A stretch of DNA of 34,917 nucleotides, from positions 1 to 34,917 of the forward strand of contig CALDTZ010000135.1 of NCBI GenBank assembly GCA_937924805.1, written 5' to 3'. Positions 16,966 to 24,513 of this stretch are shown here, piece after piece (the first letter of the stretch is position 1; each line of letters opens with the position of its first letter). A model generated the notes under the pieces. It was not told the origin of the DNA. It was given only the letters and a program-made list of their open reading frames with translations, and made no database searches. The position numbers were made by a program, and so were the translations under genes. The stretch comes from an uncultured Saprospiraceae bacterium. Its GTDB lineage: Bacteria; Bacteroidota; Bacteroidia; Chitinophagales; Saprospiraceae.

Positions 16966-17841
16966 ATGTCAGGTAAAAATTTTATTTTTTGTTTTGGGTT
17001 TATTTCCATTTTATTTTTTAGCTCATGCGAAGCTCCAACGGTGGAGACGGTAGGCGGAACGATAGTGAAAATTCGAGGTGGAAATCAAGTAATCAAAGCT
17101 TCTCAAGATATTTTAGAAGCGAGACTTTCAGTCCTTACAAAAGATCCAGAAACGATAGTAACAACCCTACAAGGTGATGTAATAACTATTGCACTACCCG
17201 CAGTTTTCGATACCTCAATGGTCCGCTCGCTCATTGAGTGGGATCGTAGCTTTCGATTATGTCATGGATTGGATCCATCGATTAAAACAAAAGTACAGGA
17301 ATCACTTTCTAGTGTAATTAGTATTCCTACAAAAAAGAAACCATATAAACCTAGTTCCATGATTGGCCTTGTTGATGACCATAATCAAGAAGAGGTAATC
17401 CGACGAATAACATCTCCACCCTTTAAAAAACAGTTCCCAGAAGTTCGTGATTATTATTGGGGTGCAAAGAAGATGGATGGCAAGCTCGCATTATTTATGG
17501 AATCATCAAATTCTGCATTTATTACAGAAGAAATGTTTCAACAGTTTGAAGGGTATGCTGATTTGACTAAAAAAGAAGGTGCATTTGCCCTTCATTTAAA
17601 AAGTGAATATGAGGATCATATCGGTCAATTAACAGGAAATGATTCTACATATTTGTTGCATATTTTTCATAAAGAAGTCTATATAAGTAAGATCATCGAA
17701 CCACATATTACCCAGCCCAATTTTGGTATGTCAGGCGCATTTTCCATCATAGAAGCCAAAGCTCTAGGTGCAATCTGGGCTAATAGTGAACTAAAAACAC
17801 CTTTAACAATTATTTCATTGGAAAGGGTAGCAGCACCTTAG
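16966..17841 (+). CDS. Free-standing lipoprotein resembling the SecD periplasmic domain
   Basis: 291 residues. Signal peptide MSGKNFIFCFGFISILFFSSC ends at a lipobox-like site with Cys21. The mature part has SecD-type landmarks in order: GGTIVKIRGGN (30-40), where SecD has its first strand after the helix; QDILEARLSVL (47-57), matching the SecD il..RL block; TTLQGDVITIALPAVFD (66-82), matching the g.d.I.v.lPGv.d motif; AFALHLKSEYEDH; STYLLHIFHKEVYISKIIEP, matching laivlDg.VysaP; and MSGAFSIIEAKALGAIWANS then LTIISLERV, matching isG.fs.eeA..La..L and the closing strand. SecD uses this domain to pull translocated proteins into the periplasm. Here all membrane segments are missing and lipid anchoring replaces them. 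It may bind unfolded proteins, but that is inference. Confidence 0.7.
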   Translation: MSGKNFIFCFGFISILFFSSCEAPTVETVGGTIVKIRGGNQVIKASQDILEARLSVLTKDPETIVTTLQGDVITIALPAVFDTSMVRSLIEWDRSFRLCHGLDPSIKTKVQESLSSVISIPTKKKPYKPSSMIGLVDDHNQEEVIRRITSPPFKKQFPEVRDYYWGAKKMDGKLALFMESSNSAFITEEMFQQFEGYADLTKKEGAFALHLKSEYEDHIGQLTGNDSTYLLHIFHKEVYISKIIEPHITQPNFGMSGAFSIIEAKALGAIWANSELKTPLTIISLERVAAP

Positions 17842-17894
17842 ATTTATTTGGTTTTAAACGAAGTTCCTTGGATTATGGATTTCAATGATTCGTA

Positions 17895-18563
17895 TTACCA
17901 GACTAGTTTAAGATTACTTTCTGCATCCCAAAAGTCTCCATTTTCAAATTGAGTTTCGATGTAGCTCAATATTTTTTCTGCAGATTCAGAAGGTGTTAGC
18001 CGCCCTTCTTTTCGGTCATTAGCAATTGTCGTTTTGACCCATCCCGGATGAATCGAAGCAACATCAATATTTTCCAATCGATTGGAAAGTATTTTAGTAT
18101 ACATATTTAATGCACTCTTAGACATTCTGTAGGCGACGGAATCATAATTTTGACAATGGTGAATTGATCCCATTTTCGATGAAACATTTAATATTTGACC
18201 ACCTTTCGGAATAAATGAAATTAACAATTCTGTTAAGAAAACAATGCCTTTGACATTGATTTCGAATGTTGAATCATAAGTGTTTATTTTTGGTATATCC
18301 GTATTTAAATCAGGGCCTACACCTGCATTATTAATGAGCAAATTAATTGATTGTTTTGATTTTTCAAATGCTGAAACAAATTGATTTATGCTCTCATCAT
18401 TAGATAGATCAAGTTTCATTACCTTAAAATTAGGGTGATGAAAACCTTCGATCATACCTTTTCGAGAAGTACCAATGACTGAATGCCCTTTGTCACATAG
18501 CTGTTTTGATAAGGCTAAACCAATACCCCTTGATGCTCCAGTTACAATAATTTGTTTTTTCAT
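17895..18563 (-). CDS. Short-chain dehydrogenase/reductase
   Basis: 222 residues, a classical SDR. Cofactor motif TGASRGIG at 8-15 with S33/R34 after the second strand (favouring NADP over NAD), NNAG at 78-81, catalytic Ser128 or Ser129 in NVSSKMGS, Tyr145 and Lys149 in YRMSK, and the HPGWVKT loop. The closest type by pattern is the carbonyl-reductase/CsgA-like SDRs of about 230 residues. It would reduce a carbonyl or oxidise an alcohol on an unknown small molecule in the cytoplasm. It follows the HAD gene on the same strand by 56 bases and converges with the SecD-like gene. Confidence 0.9.
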   Translation of the reverse strand: MKKQIIVTGASRGIGLALSKQLCDKGHSVIGTSRKGMIEGFHHPNFKVMKLDLSNDESINQFVSAFEKSKQSINLLINNAGVGPDLNTDIPKINTYDSTFEINVKGIVFLTELLISFIPKGGQILNVSSKMGSIHHCQNYDSVAYRMSKSALNMYTKILSNRLENIDVASIHPGWVKTTIANDRKEGRLTPSESAEKILSYIETQFENGDFWDAESNLKLVW

Positions 18564-18619
18564 TTTCCACCAATTTTTTATTTAAAATGGATCGTTGTGC
18601 TTATGAATAAGATTCGTCA

Positions 18620-19309
18620 TTAAATGTATTTTTTTAGTGCTTCGAAATCCGTAATAACGATATCAGCATCTTTTAACGTTTGCCCTGATGACATTGGGTT
18701 TTTATATCCAAAAACAAAAATTCCTGCCTCTTTTCCAGCTTTAATCCCATTATCGGAGTCTTCGATTACGATGCAATGCTCTTTGGCTGTATTCCCTAAT
18801 AAGGCCGCTTTTTCAAAAATCTCAGGATGTGGTTTTGATTGGGCTAGATCCGCTCCACTTATCTTTGCTGAAAAATACTGGTTTAGGTCAAATCGATTAA
18901 ATACTCGATCTATATTTTCCATAGATGAAGAAGATGCTAGGATAAGAGTAATGCCTTTGTTGAAAAAGTATTTGATAATATCTTCAACACCATGAACTAA
19001 ATGCAAGCTTGGATCATTTTCGAAGTACGCTACATACCGTTTACGTTTTTGTAAGACGAGTTCATTCGGATCTTCATCTAAATCAAAGTGTGCGATTAAT
19101 TTTTGAAAAGCATTGACTGTCGAAGATCCGGTCAAGGTTTTGTATAAAGACTCAGAGACATCTAAACCCAAAGCTACAAATGTTTCAAAGTAGGCTTTTT
19201 TGTGGATAAATTCGGAATCTATGATAACTCCATCCATATCAAATAGTACACAGCTTATTTTTTTCAAGAGTTTCTGTTTAGATTTTTTTTGTGCTAGTAA
19301 AGAATCCAT
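18620..19309 (-). CDS. HAD-superfamily phosphatase/phosphomutase, beta-PGM-like
   Basis: 229 residues. Motif I is FDMDGVIIDSE with nucleophile Asp24 and acid/base Asp26, motif II is LASSSS, motif III Lys is in SKPHPEIF, and motif IV is VIEDSDNGIKAGKEAG. The four-helix cap inserted after motif I (C1 type) places it with beta-phosphoglucomutase-like phosphatases acting on sugar phosphates or similar small phosphorylated metabolites. An N-terminal basic extension of about 18 residues (QKKSKQKLLKK) precedes the core; no better internal Met exists. Likely co-transcribed with the downstream SDR. Substrate cannot be told from sequence. Confidence 0.9.
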   Translation of the reverse strand: MDSLLAQKKSKQKLLKKISCVLFDMDGVIIDSEFIHKKAYFETFVALGLDVSESLYKTLTGSSTVNAFQKLIAHFDLDEDPNELVLQKRKRYVAYFENDPSLHLVHGVEDIIKYFFNKGITLILASSSSMENIDRVFNRFDLNQYFSAKISGADLAQSKPHPEIFEKAALLGNTAKEHCIVIEDSDNGIKAGKEAGIFVFGYKNPMSSGQTLKDADIVITDFEALKKYI

Positions 19310-19389
19310 TTTTTCTAAGAAAATGTAAATGTATAAATTGAATGCTTAGAAAAATGATTAATTACCTACCATTTAGTTTTATCAACCTA

Positions 19390-19404
19390 TGACACTATCT
19401 GTCA
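19390..19404. promoter_or_regulatory. Operator-like dyad TGACA-N5-TGTCA upstream of the WYL gene
   Basis: Perfect inverted repeat TGACA-CTATC-TGTCA, 11 bases before a TATCTTTG box and 33 bases before the regulator start. WYL/YafY-type regulators commonly bind such short dyads at their own promoters. A related half-degenerate copy lies in the same relative place before the downstream gene. Confidence 0.6.
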
Positions 19405-19415
19405 GTCTTCTCTCT

Positions 19416-19423
19416 TATCTTTG
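19416..19423 (+). promoter_or_regulatory. -7 promoter box TATCTTTG of the WYL regulator gene
   Basis: Exact match to TAnnTTTG, 14 bases before the ATG at 19438, so the leader would be very short. The upstream dyad covers the -33 region, consistent with direct control of polymerase binding. Confidence 0.6.
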
Positions 19424-19437
19424 ATTCAAAGAAAGTT

Positions 19438-20139
19438 ATGAGCCAATTACCTAGATTAATATCGATTTTGACAATGCTCAAATCAAAAAGGCTAATTACA
19501 GGTACTGAAATTGCGAAGAAATTTGATGTAAGCATACGTACAATTTATAGAGACATTCGGAAGCTTGAAGAAGCTGGGGTACCTGTCATTACGGAGGAAG
19601 GTAAAGGCTATTCCATCATGGATGGATATACGGTATCACCTGTCCAGTTTAAGCATGAAGAGGTTAATGCTTTGATTACCGCTGAAAAAATTATTGCTAA
19701 ATCTGGTAACGATTCACTGATCACCCACTTGGGTAATGCGATCGTGAAAATTAAATCTACGTTTCAAAGTAATATGCAGACGAAAAGTGAATTGCTTGAT
19801 GCAAAAATGTTGGTTATGTCTTCTTCGAAAACGAAGATTCAGAATCAATCCTTAACGGCAATACAATTGGCGATGATCAATTTTTATATGGTAAAAATCA
19901 AATATCAAAAAATACATACCAATGAATTAAGCGAACGCGAAATTGAGCCAGCTGCGATGTATTGTTATGATGAAATTTGGATCGTTATTGCTTGGTGTCA
20001 TTTGAGGCAGGAGTATCGAAACTTTAGATTGGATCGAATATTGGAGTTTAAAGTATTAAATAAAAAATTCGATGATCGAAACTTCGACCTTCGAAAATAT
20101 TTTATGGCTTGCCCAAATGAAAAACAACCCCTGACATGA
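19438..20139 (+). CDS. HTH-WYL transcriptional regulator, YafY-like
   Basis: 233 residues. Residues 4-60 form a DeoR-type winged helix: RLISILTMLKSKRLITGTEI, then AKKFDVSIRTIYRDIRKLEE as the recognition helix, and EGKGYSIMDGYTVSPVQF as the wing. The C-terminal part (about 135-215) is a WYL domain with EPAAMYCYDEIWIVIAWCHL in the position of the WYL core and RNFRLDRILEFKVL after it. These proteins are ligand-responsive repressors or activators that often control a neighbouring enzyme gene. The likely target is the NTF2-like gene 61 bases downstream, which has a related dyad and the same TATCTTTG box; the dyad at 19390 suggests autoregulation. The downstream operator overlaps the last codons of this gene. 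Confidence 0.9.
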   Translation: MSQLPRLISILTMLKSKRLITGTEIAKKFDVSIRTIYRDIRKLEEAGVPVITEEGKGYSIMDGYTVSPVQFKHEEVNALITAEKIIAKSGNDSLITHLGNAIVKIKSTFQSNMQTKSELLDAKMLVMSSSKTKIQNQSLTAIQLAMINFYMVKIKYQKIHTNELSEREIEPAAMYCYDEIWIVIAWCHLRQEYRNFRLDRILEFKVLNKKFDDRNFDLRKYFMACPNEKQPLT

Positions 20140-20146
20140 TTTGACG
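20132..20146. promoter_or_regulatory. Second, degenerate operator-like dyad before the NTF2-like gene
   Basis: TGACA-TGATT-TGACG has one perfect half and one 3-of-5 half of the dyad seen at 19390. It ends 10 bases before a TATCTTTG box, against 11 bases in the first copy, and overlaps the stop codon of the regulator gene. Confidence 0.45.
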
Positions 20147-20156
20147 CATCTTCTTT

Positions 20157-20164
20157 TATCTTTG
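20157..20164 (+). promoter_or_regulatory. -7 promoter box TATCTTTG of the NTF2-like gene
   Basis: Identical to the box before the WYL gene and an exact TAnnTTTG match, 36 bases before the ATG at 20201. It implies the NTF2-like gene has its own promoter. Confidence 0.6.
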
Positions 20165-20200
20165 AAATACAATTACCTATTAACATAAAAAATAAACAAT

Positions 20201-20560
20201 ATGACAACTCAAGAAATTGCAAATAGATTAGTCGAACTTTGCCGTAAAGGTGATTTCAAAACTGTATATGAAGAATTGTATTCGCCTGATTGTGTAAGTA
20301 TTGAACCTAAAGGTTCTGAGATGGAAATATGTGAAGGCTTGGAAGCGATGGCGGCAAAAGGTAAAGCTTGGAATGAGTCAATGGAAGAGTTTCATGGTTC
20401 TTCTCTAGGTGAGCCAATCGTTGCTGATAATCACTTTTGTATGACCATGATGATGGATGCTACTTTCAAAGATGTAGGTAGAGAAAAAATGAATGAATTA
20501 TGCTTATATGAGGTAAAAGATGGAAAAATAGTAAAAGAGCAATTTTTCTATACCTTATAA
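20201..20560 (+). CDS. NTF2/SnoaL-like small protein, likely WYL target
   Basis: 119 residues with the SnoaL-like cone fold pattern: an N-terminal helix (EIANRLVELCRKGDFKTVYEELY), a strand with SPDCVSIEP, a second helix (EGLEAMAAKGKAWNESM), and C-terminal strands ending NELCLYEVKDGKIVKEQFFYTL. Family members are small-molecule isomerases, cyclases or ligand-binding proteins in the cytoplasm; no catalytic set can be named here. It sits directly after the WYL regulator with matching control sequences, so it is probably induced by that regulator's ligand. It ends at a very strong hairpin. Confidence 0.85.
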   Translation: MTTQEIANRLVELCRKGDFKTVYEELYSPDCVSIEPKGSEMEICEGLEAMAAKGKAWNESMEEFHGSSLGEPIVADNHFCMTMMMDATFKDVGREKMNELCLYEVKDGKIVKEQFFYTL

Positions 20561-20580
20561 AAGCATTGCATAAACGCTAA

Positions 20581-20626
20581 TAAAAGAAAGGCTACCTACT
20601 TTTATAAGTAGGTAGCCTTTCTTTTA
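20581..20626. terminator. Long perfect-stem bidirectional terminator
   Basis: Arms 20581-20601 and 20606-20626 are perfectly complementary (21 base pairs) around a 4-base loop TTAT, with A-rich and T-rich outer ends. It lies between convergent stops at 20560 and 20651 and can serve both. Confidence 0.92.
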
Positions 20627-20650
20627 TTTGGTCGTTCTTTTTAATAAAGC

Positions 20651-20980
20651 TTATTTTTTTTCCTTCATTATTTGATCCGCAATTTTCTTTGCGTCTAAGC
20701 AATATTTATCATTGCCATTGAGCTTCCAAGTTCCCGTTTTTTCGATATAAAACCGCACTGTTTTTTCAACCACGGCAGTATACCCTCCAAAGGAAGCCAG
20801 CGCTTTTCTTACTTGTTCCCAATATTCAGCTTTGGTCATCTTTTCCATATTCACTTGATCCCACAACTTATTCATCTGCCTTGCTTTTTCCTTGTGCGTA
20901 TGACTTGATGACTTGAAATCCATTAAAAAAAGAGAAAGCGCCTTTGCTTCAGGAGTTGGTTTTTCTGCGATTCTTTTCAT
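20651..20980 (-). CDS. Small basic protein of unknown function
   Basis: 109 residues, mostly helical and rich in Lys, without a signal peptide or membrane segment, so likely cytoplasmic. Visible features are KEKARQMNKLWDQVNMEKMT, AEYWEQVRKALASFGGYTAV and a Lys-rich tail KKIADQIMKEKK. I do not recognise the family. Its reality is supported by a good ATG start, an intact frame that fills the space between the terminator and the next gene, and a stop 24 bases from the strong hairpin that would end its transcript. Confidence 0.65.
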   Translation of the reverse strand: MKRIAEKPTPEAKALSLFLMDFKSSSHTHKEKARQMNKLWDQVNMEKMTKAEYWEQVRKALASFGGYTAVVEKTVRFYIEKTGTWKLNGNDKYCLDAKKIADQIMKEKK

Positions 20981-21095
20981 TTTGATTATTGTAAATCTTA
21001 ATATAAGAATAAAAGTAATTTAATATTGTCAATCGGTCCTGTATTCAACAGAGTTTCGTATTCTTAGTTAGGTATGAAGTGCAGAAGACTTGGAT

Positions 21096-21728
21096 TCAGT
21101 ACGCACCTGGAAAGGCCAGATATTCTCCGATTCCAAGGGTGAATAACCAATTTCCATAGATCGCATGTTCTATAGAAGTAAGGAGTAAGGATTTACTTTT
21201 GTGGTAGGTTATAGCAAATGCAAATCCACCAATCAAGGTTAACAAGGAGATGTAGATATTTTGAAATAAACTGTGTGCCAATGAAAAAGCAATCGCATTT
21301 ACGATAATGAGGACGACCGGACTTTTAAAGATTTGTGCATACCGTTTAAAGAAAAAACGTCGGTACAGTAGCTCTTGAGGCAATACAGAAAAGAGACTAT
21401 ACACAAAACAGATCGCTATCCACATGAGTGGTTTATTACGAATGACCATAAACAGTTTTTCTATATTATACCAATACATGAGCATGGTAGAGATAACGAT
21501 TAACACAGCTGTTTTTATAAGTAGTGATTTCCAGTTTTTTGATGCAAATGGAGCTATTAGTTCATTTCGATTGATTAATTTTTCTTTCATCGATATACGA
21601 ATGCAGTAGACCAAACCGAAGATGACGAGTATCCCTTTAATGAAAATAGAAATAGGTAGTATGAGTACCAATGGAATGATCATAAAGAGTAGAATACATT
21701 CACTTAACAATCGTATTGATTTATTCAT
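21096..21728 (-). CDS. CPBP (CAAX-protease-like) intramembrane metalloprotease
   Basis: 210 residues with about six hydrophobic segments. The three CPBP motifs are present: PQELLYRRFFF (Q118/E119, where most family members have EE), FSLAH with H152 and HAIYGN with H188/N193. These residues line the membrane-embedded metal site. The Gln-for-Glu change in the first motif also occurs, from memory, in many Bacteroidota homologues, so it need not mean loss of activity. Bacterial CPBP proteins process or modify small peptides or give resistance to toxins, but the substrate here is unknown. It starts 6 bases after the panE stop, so the two are probably one transcript. Confidence 0.88.
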   Translation of the reverse strand: MNKSIRLLSECILLFMIIPLVLILPISIFIKGILVIFGLVYCIRISMKEKLINRNELIAPFASKNWKSLLIKTAVLIVISTMLMYWYNIEKLFMVIRNKPLMWIAICFVYSLFSVLPQELLYRRFFFKRYAQIFKSPVVLIIVNAIAFSLAHSLFQNIYISLLTLIGGFAFAITYHKSKSLLLTSIEHAIYGNWLFTLGIGEYLAFPGAY

Positions 21729-21734
21729 AGTATC

Positions 21735-22700
21735 CTATGTTTGATCCTTTTTTAATTCAGTATAAAGGTGTGCAGTTTCCGGTGTATTTATATTCAATTC
21801 TTTACCGTAATTGATTATAGCGTCTGCAAAGAGAGATAATTCATTTTCCTTTTTCTTTGAATGCACATCGAGTTGCAAAGAGGTAGGTGTTTTAGGTGGA
21901 AAGGAGGCTGCTTTTTCAAATGTATTTGCTATGATATGATCCGGCAAACCAATATTTTTTGCATCTGCAATGGCTTTTATTTCACGCATTATTTTTGTTG
22001 CTTCTTCTTTTTGATCTGTGATTGAGCAAACAGCCCCAATCGATGAATTGTATTTAGCGGTGACTAAACCAAAACTAGCGATGAAGATAAATTTGGTCCA
22101 AATGTCAAGGAGTGCATTCTCTTTGAATTCGAAATGGATTTTACTTTTGTCCATTAGATCTATGATCCAATTGATATCCGACGACTTATTTGGAGGCGCA
22201 ATCGCAGTTATATCTGATGGATCTTTTCCAAAGATTAGTTTTCCTGGTTTCCCTTTGTGTTCGACCACTCCTTTTTCTTTTATATGTGAAGCTACGTACA
22301 CACATGAAGGCAGTATAGTATGGTTGGGAATGATCTTACGTATTCTATCATAAATATCGGCGCCATTCATCATAGGAAGCAATTGTGTATGGTCCGAAAG
22401 GATCGAAGAAAGTTGGATACATACAGCTTCCAAATCATATTCCTTTACACAGATTAGTATTAAATCAGGGTTTTGAATTTCCGAAATGCTTTGATGAATA
22501 GCGTCTGGGTGAGTCACAGGATTGTAATGTTCCGCTGAAAGTAAAGTGAGTCCTTGTTTTTGAACCGTTTGGTATGTTTTTGCTCTAGCAATAAATGATA
22601 TTTTGTGCTGTTTGTTCGTTTCGTTTTGTTGTGAAATTTTAAATCCAAAATAGCCACCTACGCCGCCAAGACCAATAATGACAATATGCTTTTTACTCAT
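21735..22700 (-). CDS. panE: 2-dehydropantoate 2-reductase (ketopantoate reductase)
   Basis: 321 residues, near the usual 300. It reduces ketopantoate to pantoate with NADPH, a step towards pantothenate and CoA. The N-terminal Rossmann fold has GLGGVGGYFG, then FIAR with the NADPH-phosphate-binding Arg. LICVKEYDLE is the ICVK motif, MNGADIYDRI resembles the NG(xGxxE) motif but lacks its usual Glu, and WTKFIFIASF carries the catalytic Lys. Near the C-terminus TSLQLDV and ENELSLF hold the substrate-binding Ser and Glu. A paralogue acting on another 2-keto acid is possible. Followed by the CPBP gene after 6 bases. Confidence 0.88.
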   Translation of the reverse strand: MSKKHIVIIGLGGVGGYFGFKISQQNETNKQHKISFIARAKTYQTVQKQGLTLLSAEHYNPVTHPDAIHQSISEIQNPDLILICVKEYDLEAVCIQLSSILSDHTQLLPMMNGADIYDRIRKIIPNHTILPSCVYVASHIKEKGVVEHKGKPGKLIFGKDPSDITAIAPPNKSSDINWIIDLMDKSKIHFEFKENALLDIWTKFIFIASFGLVTAKYNSSIGAVCSITDQKEEATKIMREIKAIADAKNIGLPDHIIANTFEKAASFPPKTPTSLQLDVHSKKKENELSLFADAIINYGKELNINTPETAHLYTELKKDQT

Positions 22701-23237
22701 TTTTTTTGTTTTATTATCCTTTACGAATGGACAGTGATGGTGGTATAGAATAGATTGTTATTTTAAATTTTATTGGTGTGGCTAACCCTATTTTTTGATA
22801 AATCGTAATCATTATTTTTAATTGAAATAGTACCTCTTCCATTTTTCTGTGGCAACTAACATTGACAATGAAAATTCCACCATTCCTTCATTACAATAAA
22901 TTATTGTTTTATTTGTTCTTTCATTTCCAATGGTAAGATAATTTTTGAATAAAGTATAAACCTTTGTTTAGATATTTATTTCCGGTAGGGATGTTCTCTT
23001 TATTATGCTATAACCTAATGTGAAGTTCAATATTGTGATTATAGACTATGGATTTACCCTTGAGTCTAAAGGATATCAACTTAGGTTTATTACAAATAGT
23101 AATAGGAAAAGTAAGAGTTTTGTGAATGGTACTAAGGATCTGTTTACGACAAAGCTAGATTTAACGGACAGATGATTCTTGCTGTTGATTTGATGAAGAA
23201 TATGATTTCTTATTTTTAGAGTATAGTAATGAACATT
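22701..23237. other. Gene-poor AT-rich stretch with one possible relic frame
   Basis: About 540 bases without a confident gene. A 51-codon frame on the plus strand (23020-23175, GTG start) encodes VKFNIVIIDYGF, then ESKGYQLRFI and SKSFVNGTKDLF, which reads like real protein rather than noise. It has no proper start and an out-of-frame continuation MILAVDLMKNM right after it (from 23172). It may be a frameshifted remnant of a small protein. Nothing else is recognisable. Confidence 0.35.
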
Positions 23238-23240
23238 AAA

Positions 23241-23274
23241 AAAAGCGAACGCCTACTATTAGACACCCGCTTTT
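23241..23274 (-). terminator. Probable terminator of the PDZ-T9SS gene
   Basis: On the minus strand AAAAGCG and CGCTTTT pair around a 20-base segment whose ends can extend the stem with mostly G-T pairs, followed by a T-run. It is 26 bases after the stop at 23300. Confidence 0.6.
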
Positions 23275-23299
23275 AATTATCGTTTATTTCTTCCTTTCT

Positions 23300-24220
23300 T
23301 TATTCCTTAATTAGTTGGACTTTTCGATTATAAATTGCTGATCCTTGTTGAATCGTCAAAATATAGGTACCGTCTATTTCTTGAGCTAGATTATAATCCA
23401 AGTTAAGATTACCAGTAAAGTTTGGATAAATCTCTTTGTGAATTACACTTCCTTTGATGTCTGTAACGATAAAGATCACGTCTTCTTTTGAAGTTGATTG
23501 AAATTGAACATGAGACAAAGATCCTGTTGGATTAGGAAAAGCGTTTAATGTTGCTTCTTGACTAAGTAAATCTTGATTGTTTTCTTCTACCATTTCGAAA
23601 GGATCTTCTTCACAATATTTGTAGGTAATTGTTTTTATATCTCGACTACCTATAACAACATCTTTCGAATATTCGCTATTTGATTTGCGTAAGTTAAGTT
23701 CAACTTTTCTGCCAATTTCACTTCCTAAAACGGCTGTTTGTAAATCACAAAAATTAGCAAGCACAATGCCATCAAACCCTGTAATGATTTCATCAGACGT
23801 GATATATGCTCTAGCTGCTGCTGTAGCCGGTACAACTTCTTTGATGTCTATACCATTATGGTCTGCCCTTCCAGTACCCCAAACACCTAAAAAGGGTGTT
23901 TGCTTTAATTCTACATCTTGGCAAATGTAATCTCCTTCTTCATTACTCGTTTGATCAGAATCGAATTTGATAATTGTTGTTGAAAGCGCAGTACGCATTG
24001 CCCCGTTAATCTTCAAACGTCCTTCTTGATTATTATCCAATATATATTTTGGAATATCAAAGGAAAGGGCTTTTTCTCCTTTTAATTGGAATCGCTCGAT
24101 TTGTTTTCCTTCTTCGTCGTAAATCTTTACAGAAATTCGCTCAGTATTCATGTTTATTTGGCTAAAACTTAAATTTATAAATCCAAAAACCGCAAGGGTG
24201 CACAGTAACATTCTTCTCAT
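23300..24220 (-). CDS. Secreted PDZ-domain protein with T9SS sorting tail
   Basis: 306 residues from ATG at 24220, chosen because the signal peptide MRRMLLCTLAVFGFINLSFSQ starts there; the frame is open 19 codons upstream. Residues ~25-105 form a small beta-rich region. A PDZ domain follows at about 105-180: TPFLGVWG as the carboxylate-binding loop equivalent, IDIKEVVPATAAARAYI, SDEIITGFDGIVLANFCDLQ, and GRKVELNLRKSN as the final strand. The tail from FPNPTGSLSHVQF to IDGTYILTIQQ is a T9SS type A sorting domain. It should be secreted and surface-attached. PDZ domains bind C-termini or unfolded segments and often accompany proteases, but no protease domain is present. Two Cys (in the YICQ and TYKYCEE segments) could form a disulfide. 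Confidence 0.85.
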   Translation of the reverse strand: MRRMLLCTLAVFGFINLSFSQINMNTERISVKIYDEEGKQIERFQLKGEKALSFDIPKYILDNNQEGRLKINGAMRTALSTTIIKFDSDQTSNEEGDYICQDVELKQTPFLGVWGTGRADHNGIDIKEVVPATAAARAYITSDEIITGFDGIVLANFCDLQTAVLGSEIGRKVELNLRKSNSEYSKDVVIGSRDIKTITYKYCEEDPFEMVEENNQDLLSQEATLNAFPNPTGSLSHVQFQSTSKEDVIFIVTDIKGSVIHKEIYPNFTGNLNLDYNLAQEIDGTYILTIQQGSAIYNRKVQLIKE

Positions 24221-24513
24221 AATAAATTTGTTAAATCTTTTTTTAATTAGTAAAAAATAGAAGGCTGATGTCATCAAGATCTTCTATAACGGATAAATTG
24301 ATATTATCGCAGGTTGGTTGGAATAATCCCTTTTAAGACGAATATTAACAGTAGAAAGTTTCTCAACAAAACGTTAAAGTCTCGAAGCCCTTTATAATAG
24401 GCGGAGGAGTCAAATGTTAAGTTTTTTTTTCGAAAGATTGAATAAGGATAGAAATGAATTTTTTAAATAAAAAAGCGCTGGATTTATCTGGCGTTTGTTT
24501 TAAAGTTAATGAG

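Noticed and set aside
18624..18995. 123-codon plus-strand frame opposite the HAD gene
   Set aside because: It lies inside a well-conserved HAD gene; its translation has no recognisable features.
24465..24505. Hairpin-like segment after the Omp28-like gene
   Set aside because: CTGG occurs as a direct rather than inverted repeat, and the possible stem needs bulges, so I do not call a terminator.
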